Below, in pieces: positions 53,261 through 62,231 of a stretch of DNA of 64,000 nucleotides. A model generated the notes under the pieces. That model was not told the DNA's origin. It did no database searches and saw only the letters and a list, made by a program, of their open reading frames with translations. The position numbers were made by a program, and so were the translations under genes. Every line of letters starts with the position of its first letter. Positions within the stretch are counted from its first letter, which is position 1. Origin of the DNA: Rhodanobacteraceae bacterium (GTDB taxonomy: Bacteria; Pseudomonadota; Gammaproteobacteria; Xanthomonadales; Rhodanobacteraceae); the NCBI GenBank assembly GCA_030123585.1, contig CP126120.1:1054001-1118000 (forward strand), in the 5' to 3' direction.

Positions 53261-53302
53261 GGGACTCGGGACTCGGGACTCGGGACTCGGGACTCGGGAC
53301 TC
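53261..53302. repeat. Six perfect tandem GGGACTC heptamers
   Basis: Six uninterrupted copies of GGGACTC (GAGTCCC on the aroC strand), ending 11 bp before the aroC start codon. Read in the aroC frame the array would encode repeated SPESRVP, but the AroC start lies after it. Such arrays can change copy number by slippage and here would alter the aroC leader. Confidence 0.9.
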
Positions 53303-53345
53303 GGAAGAGCATCGGAGGCCGGCGGGTTCCGTGCAAGTGCACGCA

Positions 53346-53891
53346 TCAATCATCCGGTGGCGGCAGCCACTCGTCCGCCCGCAATTCGAACATCACATCA
53401 TGAACGCAATCGACACTTGGAAACAATCTGAATGACTGAAACTCTGCCGTCCGTCGCATTCCAAGCCCTTCCAGCAAGCGCATGCACATGAAGTTGCGCG
53501 GTGCGACCCGCGCAATCACGCGCTGCTTGCGCAGGCCGCCGAACACGAAATCGAGCATGATCTCAACGGCTTCGCGCGCATAGCCGCGACGCTGGTGCGC
53601 GGGGGCGAGCGAGATGCCGAGTTCCATCGTGGCGTCGCCCACGCCATGCAGGCCCAGATCGCCGATCAATTCCCCCGACTCACGCAGGCGGATCGCGCGC
53701 TGCCACCACGTTCCCGGCGTGTCGGGCGCGAGGCCGTGCTGCGTTTCGATGAAGCGCCTGGCCTCCTCGACCGAGGCCGGCTTCCAGCCCTGGAAACGCG
53801 CAACGGCCGGGTCGCCGCGATACGCGAACAATGCGTCCGCGTCCTCGTCGCGCAAGGCGTCCAGGCGCAGGCGCGCAGTGACGATTTCCAC
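53346..53891 (-). CDS. GNAT N-acetyltransferase (RimJ/RimL-like)
   Basis: A 181-aa acetyltransferase of the GNAT fold. It begins [18 protein letters not shown], has the acetyl-CoA loop [11 protein letters not shown] near 114-124, and a C-terminal [12 protein letters not shown] typical of RimJ/RimL-type enzymes that acetylate protein N-termini or small amines. The GTG at 53891 lies one base after the prmB stop, so the two genes are closely coupled. Substrate unknown. Confidence 0.85.
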   Translation of the reverse strand: MEIVTARLRLDALRDEDADALFAYRGDPAVARFQGWKPASVEEARRFIETQHGLAPDTPGTWWQRAIRLRESGELIGDLGLHGVGDATMELGISLAPAHQRRGYAREAVEIMLDFVFGGLRKQRVIARVAPRNFMCMRLLEGLGMRRTAEFQSFRLFPSVDCVHDVMFELRADEWLPPPDD

Positions 53892-53892
53892 C

Positions 53893-54816
53893 TCAGCCGG
53901 CCCGCCGGTCCGCCGCGGCGCGAATCGCCGACGCATGCTCCACGAGGTCGTGGCGTTCCAGCGCGAACACGCCCATCGACCCGACCTTGAACTCGATCCA
54001 GGTGAACGGCACCTCGGGCAGCAGCGCGTTCAAGGCACGCTCGGATTCGCCGACTTCGACGATCAAGAGTCCGTCGTCGGACAGGTGCCCGGGTGCGTCG
54101 CGCAGGATGCGCAGCGCGATGTCGAGGCCATCCGCGCCGGCGGTCAACCCCAGCTTCGGCTCGTGCGCGTACTCGTCCGGCAGCGCCGCGTATTCGGCGT
54201 CGGTGACGTAGGGCGGGTTGGACACGATCAGGTCGTAGCACTCATCGCGCAAACCCTCGAACAGATCGGAGCGGATCGCGCGCACGCGATCGCCAAGCTG
54301 GTGCAGCGCGATGTTCTCGCGCGCCAGCGCCAGCGCGTCGTCACTGAGGTCGGCGATGTCCACGCGCCAGTGCGGGTTGTGCGCGGCCATCGCGATGCCG
54401 ATGCAGCCGGAACCGGTGCACAGGTCCAGCGCGCGTTCGACCTCGCGCCCATCCAGCCACGGCGAGAAATCATCCTCGATCAATTCCGCGATCGGCGAAC
54501 GCGGTACCAGCGCGCGTGGGTCCGACTTGAAAGGCATGCCCGCGAACCACGCCTCGCCGACCAGGTAGGCAACGGGTTCGCGGGTCTCGATGCGGCGTTC
54601 GATCAGCGCCAGGATCTTCGCCTTCTCATCGGCGGTGACGCGTGCATTCCCGTAAGCCGGCGGCAGGTCGGGCGGCAAGTGCAGGCTGGACAACACCAGA
54701 TGCGTCGCCTCGTCGATCGCGTTGTCGTGGCTGTGCCCGAACGTCAGGCCGGCTGCGTTGAAGCGGCTGGCCGCGTAGCGGATCAGGTCCACGATGGTCT
54801 GCAATTCGCCGGTCAT
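53893..54816 (-). CDS. prmB: Ribosomal protein L3 N5-glutamine methyltransferase
   Basis: Methylates a glutamine of ribosomal protein L3 with S-adenosylmethionine. A 307-aa HemK/PrmB-type enzyme with helical N-terminal domain, SAM site DLCTGSGCIGIAMA (near 130-143) and catalytic NPPYV (near 200). The N-terminus FGHSHDNAIDEATHLVL and the TYREPVAYL-like REPVAYLVGEAWFAG favour PrmB over PrmC. prmB next to aroC is conserved in gammaproteobacteria. It shares a repeat-filled divergent region with psd. Confidence 0.93.
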   Translation of the reverse strand: MTGELQTIVDLIRYAASRFNAAGLTFGHSHDNAIDEATHLVLSSLHLPPDLPPAYGNARVTADEKAKILALIERRIETREPVAYLVGEAWFAGMPFKSDPRALVPRSPIAELIEDDFSPWLDGREVERALDLCTGSGCIGIAMAAHNPHWRVDIADLSDDALALARENIALHQLGDRVRAIRSDLFEGLRDECYDLIVSNPPYVTDAEYAALPDEYAHEPKLGLTAGADGLDIALRILRDAPGHLSDDGLLIVEVGESERALNALLPEVPFTWIEFKVGSMGVFALERHDLVEHASAIRAAADRRAG

Positions 54817-54840
54817 TCGGAAGGGGAAAGACGTCCGCCG

Positions 54841-54999
54841 CGCGGGCTGTAAAGGATCAAGAGTGAAGAGTAAAGAGTAAAGAGTAAAGAGGGGCGTCGA
54901 AAGGCCGACGGCCGGGCGACCGCGATCGCTGGCTTTCCTCTTTACCCTTTACCCTTTACAGGCGGCGCAGCCGCCGACTTCACTCTTTGCAGCCGCCGA
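54841..54999. repeat. TAAAG-heptad/GC-palindrome mosaic, copy 2
   Basis: The region between the divergent prmB and psd starts contains GTGAAGAGTAAAGAG followed by further AGTAAAG heptads, then after a GC-rich centre the opposite orientation, CTCTTTACCCTTTACCC and TTTACAGGCGGCGCAGC, ending CTTCACTCTTTGCAGCC. It occupies nearly the whole promoter region of both genes. Confidence 0.8.
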
Positions 55000-55007
55000 C
55001 CTAGCTG

Positions 55008-55850
55008 ATGACCGCCATGTCTCCCGCCATCCTCGCCCAGTACCTGCTGCCGCACAAAACCCTGAGCCGCATCGTGCGCGCGGCCACGCGCTGGACCTGG
55101 CGGCCGTGGAAGGATTTCCTGATCGGCCGCGTGGTGCGCGTCTATCGCGTGGACATGGACGAAGCCACGCAACCTGACCCATTCGCGTATCCGAGCTTCA
55201 ACGCGTTTTTTACCCGCGCGTTGCGCGAAGGCGCGCGCAGCGCGGACGGCGATGCCGGAACCATCGTCAGCCCGGTGGATGGCCGCGTCAGCCAACTCGG
55301 ACGCATCGAGGACGGCCGCATCCTGCAGGCCAAGGGCTGCACCTATTCGGTGGCCGAACTGCTGGCCGACTCGGAAGCCGCCGTGACCTACCGCACCGGC
55401 ATCTTCGCGACGCTCTACCTCTCGCCGCGCGACTACCACCGCGTGCACATGCCGCTGGACGGCGAGCTGGTGGAAACCGTGCACGTGCCGGGACGCCTGT
55501 TCAGCGTCGCGCCCAAACCCGTTGCCGAAATCCCGAACCTGTTCGCGCGCAACGAGCGGCTGGTCTGCCACTTCGAGGGCGAACGCGGCCCGTTCGTGGT
55601 GGCGATGGTGGGCGCGATGCTGGTTTCGGGCATCACCACGGTGTGGAATGGCCCGGAAGTGCCGCCCTACGCGCGCGCCATCGTGCGGCGCGACTGGCGC
55701 GGCCGCGGCATCCGGCTGGACCGCGCGGCCGAAATGGCGCGTTTCGAGATGGGCTCCACGGTGATCGTGCTGCTGCCGGCGGGCCGACTCGACCCCGGCC
55801 TCGGCGCCGGAACCCCGGTCCGGCTGGGCCAGCGGTTGGCGGAATGGTGA
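55008..55850 (+). CDS. psd: Phosphatidylserine decarboxylase proenzyme
   Basis: Converts phosphatidylserine to phosphatidylethanolamine at the inner membrane. A 280-aa proenzyme that self-cleaves at the Gly-Ser of MGSTVIVLL (near 250), the LGST-like motif, to create the pyruvoyl group. SPVDGRV (Asp), YHRVHMPLDG (His) and FNAFFTR are also present. Two in-frame ATGs (55008 and 55017) are possible; neither has a strong ribosome binding site because the repeat mosaic ends just upstream. Confidence 0.95.
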   Translation: MTAMSPAILAQYLLPHKTLSRIVRAATRWTWRPWKDFLIGRVVRVYRVDMDEATQPDPFAYPSFNAFFTRALREGARSADGDAGTIVSPVDGRVSQLGRIEDGRILQAKGCTYSVAELLADSEAAVTYRTGIFATLYLSPRDYHRVHMPLDGELVETVHVPGRLFSVAPKPVAEIPNLFARNERLVCHFEGERGPFVVAMVGAMLVSGITTVWNGPEVPPYARAIVRRDWRGRGIRLDRAAEMARFEMGSTVIVLLPAGRLDPGLGAGTPVRLGQRLAEW

Positions 55851-55975
55851 CGGCAGACTGCCCATGGGCGCACGGACAGCCTGCGACAGACCGCACACCC
55901 CGGATTTGTAGCCCGCCCGTGATCAGGGCACAATCGGCGGACACGGGGACAGGGCGTAGACGCGTGAGGACCTTG

Positions 55976-56431
55976 ATGTTGACCTCGCAACATCCGAATT
56001 CGGGGGATAACTACCTCCGGCGCCTCGTCACGCGCGTCACTGCCATGGGCCGCAGTGCGCGCCTGCGCCGCCAGCTCGCCGACGTCGAGCAGCGCAGCTT
56101 GGAATTGCCGCGCTCCTACCGCGAGCAACTGGCCGAACTGATCGGGCGCGAATGCGACAGCATCGCGCAAAGTCCCGATCCATCGCAGTACGGCGTGCAG
56201 GTCGAGGACGGCGTCGCCATCAGCGGACTCGACATCGGCTTCGACCGCGCCCGCTCCGACAACGTGCAGGTGCGCATGCGCGGATTGGCGCTGTGGATCG
56301 CGCTGGTGTATCACGAAACCCACGACGCGCATTCCGCCGACGGCGCGGAACTGCATCGCCAGGTGCTGCGCATCATGCGCGAGCTGAAGGTGTTTTCGTC
56401 GCGGCTGGAAAATGGCGGGAACGAGGCTTGA
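55976..56431 (+). CDS. Conserved-looking protein of unknown function
   Basis: A 151-aa soluble protein. ATG 55976 has GAGG at 6-nt spacing. The N-terminal part is basic and helical (LRRLVTRVTAMGRSARLRRQLADVE), followed by LPRSYREQLAELIGRECDSIAQ and a compact C-terminal half (GVAISGLDIGFDRARSDNVQVRMRG in two parts, then YHETHDAHSADGAELHRQVLRIM). Two His and several Asp/Glu residues in that half could bind metal, but no family was recognised. It precedes the PP2C gene by 61 nt on the same strand and may be co-transcribed. Confidence 0.65.
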   Translation: MLTSQHPNSGDNYLRRLVTRVTAMGRSARLRRQLADVEQRSLELPRSYREQLAELIGRECDSIAQSPDPSQYGVQVEDGVAISGLDIGFDRARSDNVQVRMRGLALWIALVYHETHDAHSADGAELHRQVLRIMRELKVFSSRLENGGNEA

Positions 56432-56492
56432 CGGAACGACCCGCGCGCGGTGCCCGCAGCGCCCGCGCACCCTCCATGGACGCACGCGACAG

Positions 56493-57185
56493 ATGATCGA
56501 AATCGGACACGCCAGCCATACCGGGCTGCGCCGCGAATGCAACGAGGATTCCTATTGGGCGGATACCGAACTCGGCCTGTTCCTGGTCGTGGACGGCATC
56601 GGCGGACCCGGACGCGGTGACGCGGCGGCCGCGATCGTGCGCGATGCGCTGGTCGGCGCCGCGCGCCGCGGCGGCGATCTGGAATCCGCCATCCGCGACG
56701 CCGGCACGGCCATCGCCACGTTCGCGTCCGCGACCGCCCAACATTCGCCGACCGGCGCGACGCTGGCGGCGCTGCGCATCGATGGCGGGCAGTTCGAGGC
56801 TGCGCGGATCGGCGACGCGCGCATCTACCTCTGGCAACACGGCGAACTCACGCCGCTGTGCACCGGCGAGCCGCTGCCATCGTCCGAACGCGAGACGACG
56901 GCCGGCGCGGAAGCCAATCCGAAACGCAACCGGATCACCCAGGCGCTCGGCATCACGCCCGTTGGCGAACTCGATGCCGCACTCGTCCAGGCAACACTGG
57001 AACGCGGCATGCAATTCCTGCTGTGCAGCGACGGCCTGACCGAGGAACTGGGCGAACGCGAACTCGCCGCGATGCTGGCGCGCAGCGACCTGGCCGCGCA
57101 GGAGTGCGTCGATCAACTGCTGCTGGCCGCGCTGGACGCGGGCGGGCGCGACAACGTCAGCGTCGTGCTGGTGCGGGTGTCGTAG
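56493..57185 (+). CDS. PP2C-family protein serine/threonine phosphatase
   Basis: A 230-aa PPM-type phosphatase that dephosphorylates Ser/Thr with two Mn/Mg ions. Motifs: RRECNEDSYW (16-25), VVDGIGG near 37, SPTGATLAALRI, ARIGDARIYLW, LLCSDGLTEELG near 185 and GRDNVSVVLV at the end, covering all metal-binding Asp residues. It resembles Stp1-type bacterial PP2C enzymes often paired with Hanks-type kinases or type VI regulation; no kinase is in the window. ATG 56493 removes a spurious N-terminal extension. Confidence 0.9.
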   Translation: MIEIGHASHTGLRRECNEDSYWADTELGLFLVVDGIGGPGRGDAAAAIVRDALVGAARRGGDLESAIRDAGTAIATFASATAQHSPTGATLAALRIDGGQFEAARIGDARIYLWQHGELTPLCTGEPLPSSERETTAGAEANPKRNRITQALGITPVGELDAALVQATLERGMQFLLCSDGLTEELGERELAAMLARSDLAAQECVDQLLLAALDAGGRDNVSVVLVRVS

Positions 57186-57206
57186 CCGCCGGACTCGTCG
57201 CGGAAT

Positions 57207-57935
57207 TCAAGCGCCGGCCGATTCGCCCGCGATCCGCCGCCACAGGCTTTCGCCGCCGCAGGCCTTGTCCAGGTTCGCCAGACGCTTTTCGTGTGCGGCG
57301 TTTTCCGCCACGTCCGCACGCTGCACGCGCGGGCGCGCCGTGACCTCCAGGCTCGCCGCGCGCACCGTCGCCGTCGCACCGGCCGGCGCGTCACCGCCCA
57401 GCGCCAGCGCGCCCTGCCCGGCCGTCATCGCCACCCACACGTCGGCCAGCAGGTGGGCGTCGAGCAGGGCGCCGTGCACCTCGCGGTGGCTGTTGTCGAT
57501 GCCGAGGCGCTTGCACAGTGCATCCAGCGTGTTCTTCTGGCCGGGATACTTGCGGCGCGCCAGCGCCAGGGTGTCCACCACCACCGCGTGGTCGGCCACG
57601 CGGCCGTGGATGGCTCCGGCGCGCTTCAACTCCTCGTCCAGGAACGCCGTATCGAACGCGGCGTTGTGGATCAGCAACTCGGCGCCTTCGATGAACGCGA
57701 GGAAATCATCGACGATGTCGGCGAACTTCGGTTTGCCGCGCAGGAAGTCGTCGGTGATCCCGTGCACCGCGACCGCGCCGGCATCGATGGCGCGTTCGGG
57801 ATCGAGGTAACGCTGGAAGCTGCGCCCGCTGGGGCGGCGGTCGACCAGTTCGACGCAGCCGATTTCGATCACGCGATGGCCGCTCGCGACTTCGAGCCCG
57901 GTGGTTTCCGTGTCCAGAACGATGTGGCGGGTCAC
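57207..57935 (-). CDS. dnaQ: DNA polymerase III epsilon subunit (proofreading)
   Basis: The 3'-5' exonuclease of the replicative polymerase. A 242-aa DEDDh nuclease: D8-x-E10 in VLDTETTG, the second Asp in [11 protein letters not shown], and H...D in [13 protein letters not shown]. The C-terminal region would bind the alpha subunit. The GTG at 57935 overlaps the rnhA stop as GTGA; this fixes the start. dnaQ-rnhA adjacency is conserved, here co-directional rather than divergent as in E. coli. Confidence 0.94.
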   Translation of the reverse strand: MTRHIVLDTETTGLEVASGHRVIEIGCVELVDRRPSGRSFQRYLDPERAIDAGAVAVHGITDDFLRGKPKFADIVDDFLAFIEGAELLIHNAAFDTAFLDEELKRAGAIHGRVADHAVVVDTLALARRKYPGQKNTLDALCKRLGIDNSHREVHGALLDAHLLADVWVAMTAGQGALALGGDAPAGATATVRAASLEVTARPRVQRADVAENAAHEKRLANLDKACGGESLWRRIAGESAGA

Positions 57936-58384
57936 GACGATTCCTTGAAACGTTCGGCTGCGGCGCGCGCGGCCTGGTCCACGCGCTCGTTTTCCGGGTG
58001 CCCGGTGTGGCCGCGCACCCACGCCCAGCGTATCCGATGGGGTTCGGCCGCGGCCGCCAGCCGTTGCCAGAGATCCCGGTTCTTGACCGGCTCCTTCGCA
58101 GCCGTGCGCCAGCCGTTGGCGCGCCATTTCGCGAGCCACTGCTCGATGCCCTGCCGCACGTATTGCGAATCGGTCGTCAGCACCACGTCGCAGGCGCGCT
58201 TCAGCGATTCCAGCGCCGCGATCGCCGCCATCAGTTCCATGCGGTTGTTGGTGGTGGCCGGGTCGCCGTCCGCGAGCAATTTTTCGGTGCCGCGCCAGCG
58301 CAGCAAGGCGGCCCAGCCTCCCGGCCCCGGATTGCCGAGGCAGGCGCCGTCGGTGAAGATTTCGACCACGTCGCCGCCGCTCAT
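57932..58384 (-). CDS. rnhA: Ribonuclease HI
   Basis: Cuts RNA in RNA-DNA hybrids. A 150-aa enzyme with all four carboxylates: D12 ([16 protein letters not shown]), Glu in [10 protein letters not shown], Asp in TTDSQYV and Asp in ERVDQAAR, plus the catalytic-loop His in GHTGHPENE. The ATG at 58384 overlaps the upstream methyltransferase stop by 4 nt and its own stop overlaps dnaQ, so the three genes form a tightly coupled unit. Confidence 0.96.
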   Translation of the reverse strand: MSGGDVVEIFTDGACLGNPGPGGWAALLRWRGTEKLLADGDPATTNNRMELMAAIAALESLKRACDVVLTTDSQYVRQGIEQWLAKWRANGWRTAAKEPVKNRDLWQRLAAAAEPHRIRWAWVRGHTGHPENERVDQAARAAAERFKESS

Positions 58385-59031
58385 GCGCACTGCCGGTGCG
58401 CGCCGGGAACCAGCGTGCCGCCCTGCTCGACCGCGCGCCGGCCCACCGCCGCCTTGCGCAAGGGAATCGCGGCCAGCGCACGCCGGCGCGCCTCGACCAC
58501 CCATGCGCCGCCCATGCCGCGCACCAGCCAGTGCGGCATGCCGGCGGCGCCGCGCGCGCGCGGCCACGGCGCTCCGCAACGCACCGCCGGCAAGACATCG
58601 AGGCCGGCGCGGCGCAGCGCACGTTCCCAGCGTCCGGGCGCTTCGCCCGCATGCCACAGCGAGCGCGGATGCAGGTCCGCGACCAGCAGCACGCCGTGCG
58701 GCGCCAGCACGCGCGCGAGTTCCGCGGCGAGGGTTTCCGGATCCGCCACCGCGGCGAACCGGACCAGCACCACGCAGAAGGATTCGTCGCCGAACGGCAG
58801 GGCGTCCTCGTCCGCCCGCAGCGGACCTTCCCAGCCCGATCCGCTGCCGTGGGGCGAAAGACGCGTCCAGCACGCCACTCCGGGCGCCGCCGGCAACGGC
58901 AGGTTGGTGCCGTCCAGCAGCAACGCGTGCGTACCCGCCATCCGCGTCAGCCGCGCCGTGCACGCCGCCGAGGCATCCGCGCCGATCGCCGCCAATGCGG
59001 CGTCGTGCATTTCGAATTGGCGGGTCGGCAT
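58381..59031 (-). CDS. Class I SAM-dependent methyltransferase-like protein
   Basis: A 216-aa protein found upstream of rnhA-dnaQ. The middle region [20 protein letters not shown] and [22 protein letters not shown] match the later motifs of class I methyltransferases (methyltransferase_11 type). The usual glycine-rich SAM loop near the N-terminus is weak ([11 protein letters not shown]), so activity is uncertain. ATG 59031 is chosen over TTG 59043. In related gammaproteobacteria a methyltransferase occupies the same place between gloB and rnhA, so this is probably its counterpart. Confidence 0.78.
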   Translation of the reverse strand: MPTRQFEMHDAALAAIGADASAACTARLTRMAGTHALLLDGTNLPLPAAPGVACWTRLSPHGSGSGWEGPLRADEDALPFGDESFCVVLVRFAAVADPETLAAELARVLAPHGVLLVADLHPRSLWHAGEAPGRWERALRRAGLDVLPAVRCGAPWPRARGAAGMPHWLVRGMGGAWVVEARRRALAAIPLRKAAVGRRAVEQGGTLVPGAHRQCA

Positions 59032-59193
59032 CGTGGCTTGCAAGCGGAGTCAGGGATGGTAGGGCGCGTAAATGTCCGACATTGTGACGGATTTCATGAG
59101 CGGACGATAAGTAACTGCGCTCGCTTAACTTCATGCTAACGAACGTCGGGGAGACGACTGATAAGGTCGCCCTCTTTTGGCCACATTTGCGCC

Positions 59194-59973
59194 ATGCTTT
59201 CCCTGCGTGCCCTGCCCGCCCTGCGCGACAACTACATCTGGATGCTGGCCGACGCCGCATCCGGCAGCGCGCTGGTGGTCGATCCCGGCGAAGCGCGGCC
59301 GGTGTTGCGTGCGCTGGAACAGGGCGGCCTCGCACTGACCGCGATCCTGCTGACCCACCACCACGCGGACCACATCGGCGGCGCCGCCGAACTTGCGGCG
59401 CATTATCCCGGCGCCACGATCCACGCCCCGCACGACGAACGCATCGCCTTGCAGGCCACGCGCGTCGGCGACGGCGACGCCATCGAAATCGCTGCGCCGG
59501 CCGCGCACTTCGAAGTGCTGGACGTGCACGGACACACCCGCAGCCACATCGCCTACTACGGCGAAGGCCTGCTGTTCTGCGGCGACACCCTGTTCAGCCT
59601 GGGCTGCGGCCGGATGTTCGAAGGCACGCCCGAGCAGATGCTGGCCTCGCTGGACCGGCTCGCCGCGTTGCCGGGCGATACCCGGGTTTGCTGCGGACAT
59701 GAATACACCCTCGCCAACGCGGCCTTCGCGCTGACGGTCGAACCCGAGAACGACGCCCTCAAGTCGCGTACCGACGCCGCCCGCAGGCTGCGCGCGCGCG
59801 GCGAACCCACCCTGCCGGCACGTCTGGCCGACGAACGCGCCGCCAATCCCTTCCTGCGGGTGGACGCGATCGCCGACGCACGCATGCCATGGCCTAGCGG
59901 TGCCACGCCGACACGCAAGCGTGTAGACCGCTTCGCCGCGCTCAGACTGGCCAAGGATCACTTCCCGACATGA
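59194..59973 (+). CDS. gloB: Hydroxyacylglutathione hydrolase (glyoxalase II)
   Basis: Hydrolyses S-D-lactoylglutathione to D-lactate and glutathione, completing methylglyoxal detoxification. A 259-aa metallo-beta-lactamase-fold enzyme with H55-x-H57-x-D59-H60 in [11 protein letters not shown] in VHGHTRSH, Asp in [13 protein letters not shown] and His in CCGHEYT. The C-terminal helical substrate domain is present. It is divergent from the methyltransferase-rnhA-dnaQ unit, as is common in this group, and overlaps mltD by 4 nt. Confidence 0.95.
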   Translation: MLSLRALPALRDNYIWMLADAASGSALVVDPGEARPVLRALEQGGLALTAILLTHHHADHIGGAAELAAHYPGATIHAPHDERIALQATRVGDGDAIEIAAPAAHFEVLDVHGHTRSHIAYYGEGLLFCGDTLFSLGCGRMFEGTPEQMLASLDRLAALPGDTRVCCGHEYTLANAAFALTVEPENDALKSRTDAARRLRARGEPTLPARLADERAANPFLRVDAIADARMPWPSGATPTRKRVDRFAALRLAKDHFPT

Positions 59974-61217
59974 GTGCGCGCCGCGCCGGGAGTCGCTTCG
60001 TCCTGACGCTCTCCGCGTGCGCGTTGCTCGCCGCCTGTGCCACCCCGCCGCCCCGGCCATCGCCGCAACCCGCGACGGTGATCGCACGCCCGACCCCGCC
60101 GCCACCGACGCTGGCGCCGCTCGCACCGGTCGCGGTCCAAGGCGATCTCTGGGCCAACCTCACCGCCAGCTTTGCGATGGACGATTGTTCCGACTCGCCG
60201 CTGGTGCGTGCGCGCGAGGCGATGTTCACCCGCTCGCCGGCGCGGTTCGAGCAACTGCTGCGGCAATCGCTTCCTTTGATGATGTACGTGAACAAGGAAC
60301 TGCAGGCTGCCGGAATTCCTGGTGAATTTGCGATGCTGCCGATGCTGGAAAGCTCGTACGACCCGCGCGAGCCCAGCCGTCGAGGCGATCCTGCCGGCAT
60401 GTGGCAGTTGATGCCGCGCACCGCGCGCCTGCACGGCATCGTGATCGATCGCCACTACGACGGCCGCCTCGATCCCGTCGCCTCGACCCGCGTCGCGATC
60501 AAGATGCTGACCGCCTTCGGCGAACAGTTCGGCGACTGGCGGCTGGCCGACATGGCCTACAACGCTGGACCTTATGCCGTGCTGGGCGCGCTGCGCGGGG
60601 ATCCCGACCTCGGCGATTCCGAGATCCCCGACATCCCGCTCAATCAGACCGCCCGCAACCATCTCGCCAAGCTGATGGCGCTCGCCTGCATCCTGCGCGA
60701 ACCGGAACGCTTTCGCGTCGAACTGCCGAAGCCCTCCGCGGACGACGAGCTGGCGGCCGTGACCGTGCCCGCCGGCACCCGCTTCGATGCGCTGGCCGGG
60801 ATGGCGGAAATCTCCGGGTCCGCGCTGCGCGCGCTGAACCCGGGCTACCTCGGCGCAAGCGTTCCCTCCGACAGCCCGCGCACCCTGCTGCTCCCGGTTG
60901 AAGCGGCACGCTCGCTGACGGCGGCACTGGCGATCGACACATCGGAAACGGTTGCCCAGGTGAACGCGCGGGAACACACCGCCAGTCCCGCCGGCAGCCT
61001 CCCGTTGCCGGCCGAACCCGCGCCGCCACTGGCCGGCCCCGATGACGGTCCGGCTCAAGCGACCGCGGCGCACGCCAGGCGTCATCGCGTGCGCAAGGGC
61101 GAAACCCTGTGGTCGATCGCGCAGCGCTACCACGTGAACGTGGACGATCTGAAACGCTGGAACGATCTGCACGGCAGCACGGTGCGCGCGGGCGACCTGC
61201 TGCACATCCAGGGCTGA
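59970..61217 (+). CDS. mltD: Membrane-bound lytic murein transglycosylase D
   Basis: A 415-aa lipoprotein that cleaves peptidoglycan between MurNAc and GlcNAc. Lipobox LLAAC with Cys23; Pro-rich linker; SLT domain with catalytic Glu in MLESSYDP (near 127) and GMWQLMPRTAR, AYNAGPYAV; a degenerate LysM-like segment near 260-300; and one clear C-terminal LysM (HRVRKGETLWSIAQRYHVN) ending at the last residue. Start overlaps gloB (ATGA at 59970-59973), giving the conserved gloB-mltD order. Confidence 0.94.
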   Translation: MSARRAGSRFVLTLSACALLAACATPPPRPSPQPATVIARPTPPPPTLAPLAPVAVQGDLWANLTASFAMDDCSDSPLVRAREAMFTRSPARFEQLLRQSLPLMMYVNKELQAAGIPGEFAMLPMLESSYDPREPSRRGDPAGMWQLMPRTARLHGIVIDRHYDGRLDPVASTRVAIKMLTAFGEQFGDWRLADMAYNAGPYAVLGALRGDPDLGDSEIPDIPLNQTARNHLAKLMALACILREPERFRVELPKPSADDELAAVTVPAGTRFDALAGMAEISGSALRALNPGYLGASVPSDSPRTLLLPVEAARSLTAALAIDTSETVAQVNAREHTASPAGSLPLPAEPAPPLAGPDDGPAQATAAHARRHRVRKGETLWSIAQRYHVNVDDLKRWNDLHGSTVRAGDLLHIQG

Positions 61218-61274
61218 ATCCGCGCCCGTCGCGTACAATGTCCGCTTTCACTCCCCGATACGGAGCCAGCGGAC

Positions 61275-62063
61275 ATGGGTTTCCTCCAAGGCAAGCGCGC
61301 ACTCGTCACCGGCATCCTCAGCAACCGCTCGATCGCATGGGGCATCGCGCAGGCCATGCACCGCGAAGGCGCCGAACTCGCCTTCACCTATGTCGATGAC
61401 AAGCTCCGCAGCCGGGTGGACGAAGCCGCGACCCAGCTCGGTTCCGACATCGTGCTGCCGTGCGACGTCAGCCGCGACAGCGACATCGAAAACCTCTTCG
61501 CCAGCCTCGCTAGGCGCTGGGACGGGCTGGACATCCTGATCCACTCGATCGGCTTCGCGCCGCGCGAAGCGTTGCAGGGTGAATTCCTGGACAACCTGAC
61601 CCGCGAGAACTTCAGGATCGCGCACGACATCTCCAGCTACAGCCTGGCCGCGCTGGCCAGGGCCGCGCGCCCGCTGATGCGGGGCCGCAAGGGTGCGATC
61701 CTCACCCTCACCTATCTCGGCGCCGAGCGCGCGCTGGCGTCGTACAACGTGATGGGGCTGGCCAAGGCCAGCCTCGAATCGAACGTGCGTTACCTCGCCT
61801 ACAACCTCGGCCCGGAAGGCACCCGCGTCAACGCGATCTCGGCCGGCCCGATCAAGACCCTCGCCGCTTCGGGCGTGGCCGGCCTGCGCAAGATGCTCGA
61901 CCATGTCGCAGCGGTTTCGCCGCTGCGCCGCAACGTCACGATCGAGGAAGTCGGCAACGTCGCCGCGTTCCTGTGCTCGGACCTCGCCTCCGGCGTGACC
62001 GGCGAGGTGACCTACGTTGATGCCGGCTACAACACGCTGGGCATGGCCGGACTGGAAGGCTGA
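61275..62063 (+). CDS. fabI: Enoyl-ACP reductase (NADH), FabI type
   Basis: Performs the last reduction of each fatty-acid elongation cycle. A 262-aa SDR-fold enzyme with the FabI pattern: [16 protein letters not shown] at the N-terminus, HSIGFAP near 94, and Y-x6-K (Tyr157/Lys164 in [12 protein letters not shown]) preceded by LTYLGAE. The end GYNTLGMAG is standard. It is the target class of triclosan. It follows mltD by 57 nt and precedes ppiD on the opposite strand. Confidence 0.96.
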   Translation: MGFLQGKRALVTGILSNRSIAWGIAQAMHREGAELAFTYVDDKLRSRVDEAATQLGSDIVLPCDVSRDSDIENLFASLARRWDGLDILIHSIGFAPREALQGEFLDNLTRENFRIAHDISSYSLAALARAARPLMRGRKGAILTLTYLGAERALASYNVMGLAKASLESNVRYLAYNLGPEGTRVNAISAGPIKTLAASGVAGLRKMLDHVAAVSPLRRNVTIEEVGNVAAFLCSDLASGVTGEVTYVDAGYNTLGMAGLEG

Positions 62064-62069
62064 AACGGG

Positions 62070-62224
62070 AAGTCGCTCGCTGCGCGAGCTGTAAAGTCGC
62101 GCCTGCGGCGCTGCAAACAGTAAAGAAAAGCTGCGAAGCCGCTCTTGCCCTTTACCCTTTGCAGGGCGCGCAGCGTCCGACTTCACTCTTTACGCTTTCA
62201 ACTCGCGCAGCGGGCGACTTCTCG
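62070..62224. repeat. TAAAG-heptad/GC-palindrome mosaic, copy 3
   Basis: Between the convergent fabI and ppiD stops: AGTCGCTCGCTGCGCGAGC, TGTAAAGTCGCGCC, then CAGTAAAG, and after a GC centre the opposite orientation, CCCTTTACCCTTTGCAGG, CGACTTCACTCTTTACGC and CGCAGCGGGCGACTT. The first arm matches the left end of the asd-aroC copy (51952-51971) almost base for base. Confidence 0.8.
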
Positions 62225-62231
62225 CTCCTGA

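Noticed and set aside
53261..53302. CRISPR or other spacer array
   Set aside because: The heptamers are contiguous with no spacers, and no cas gene is present.
54841..54999. Phage attachment site or integron-like site
   Set aside because: No integrase, tRNA or cargo; the same modules occur in two other gaps, so a dispersed repeat is the simpler explanation.
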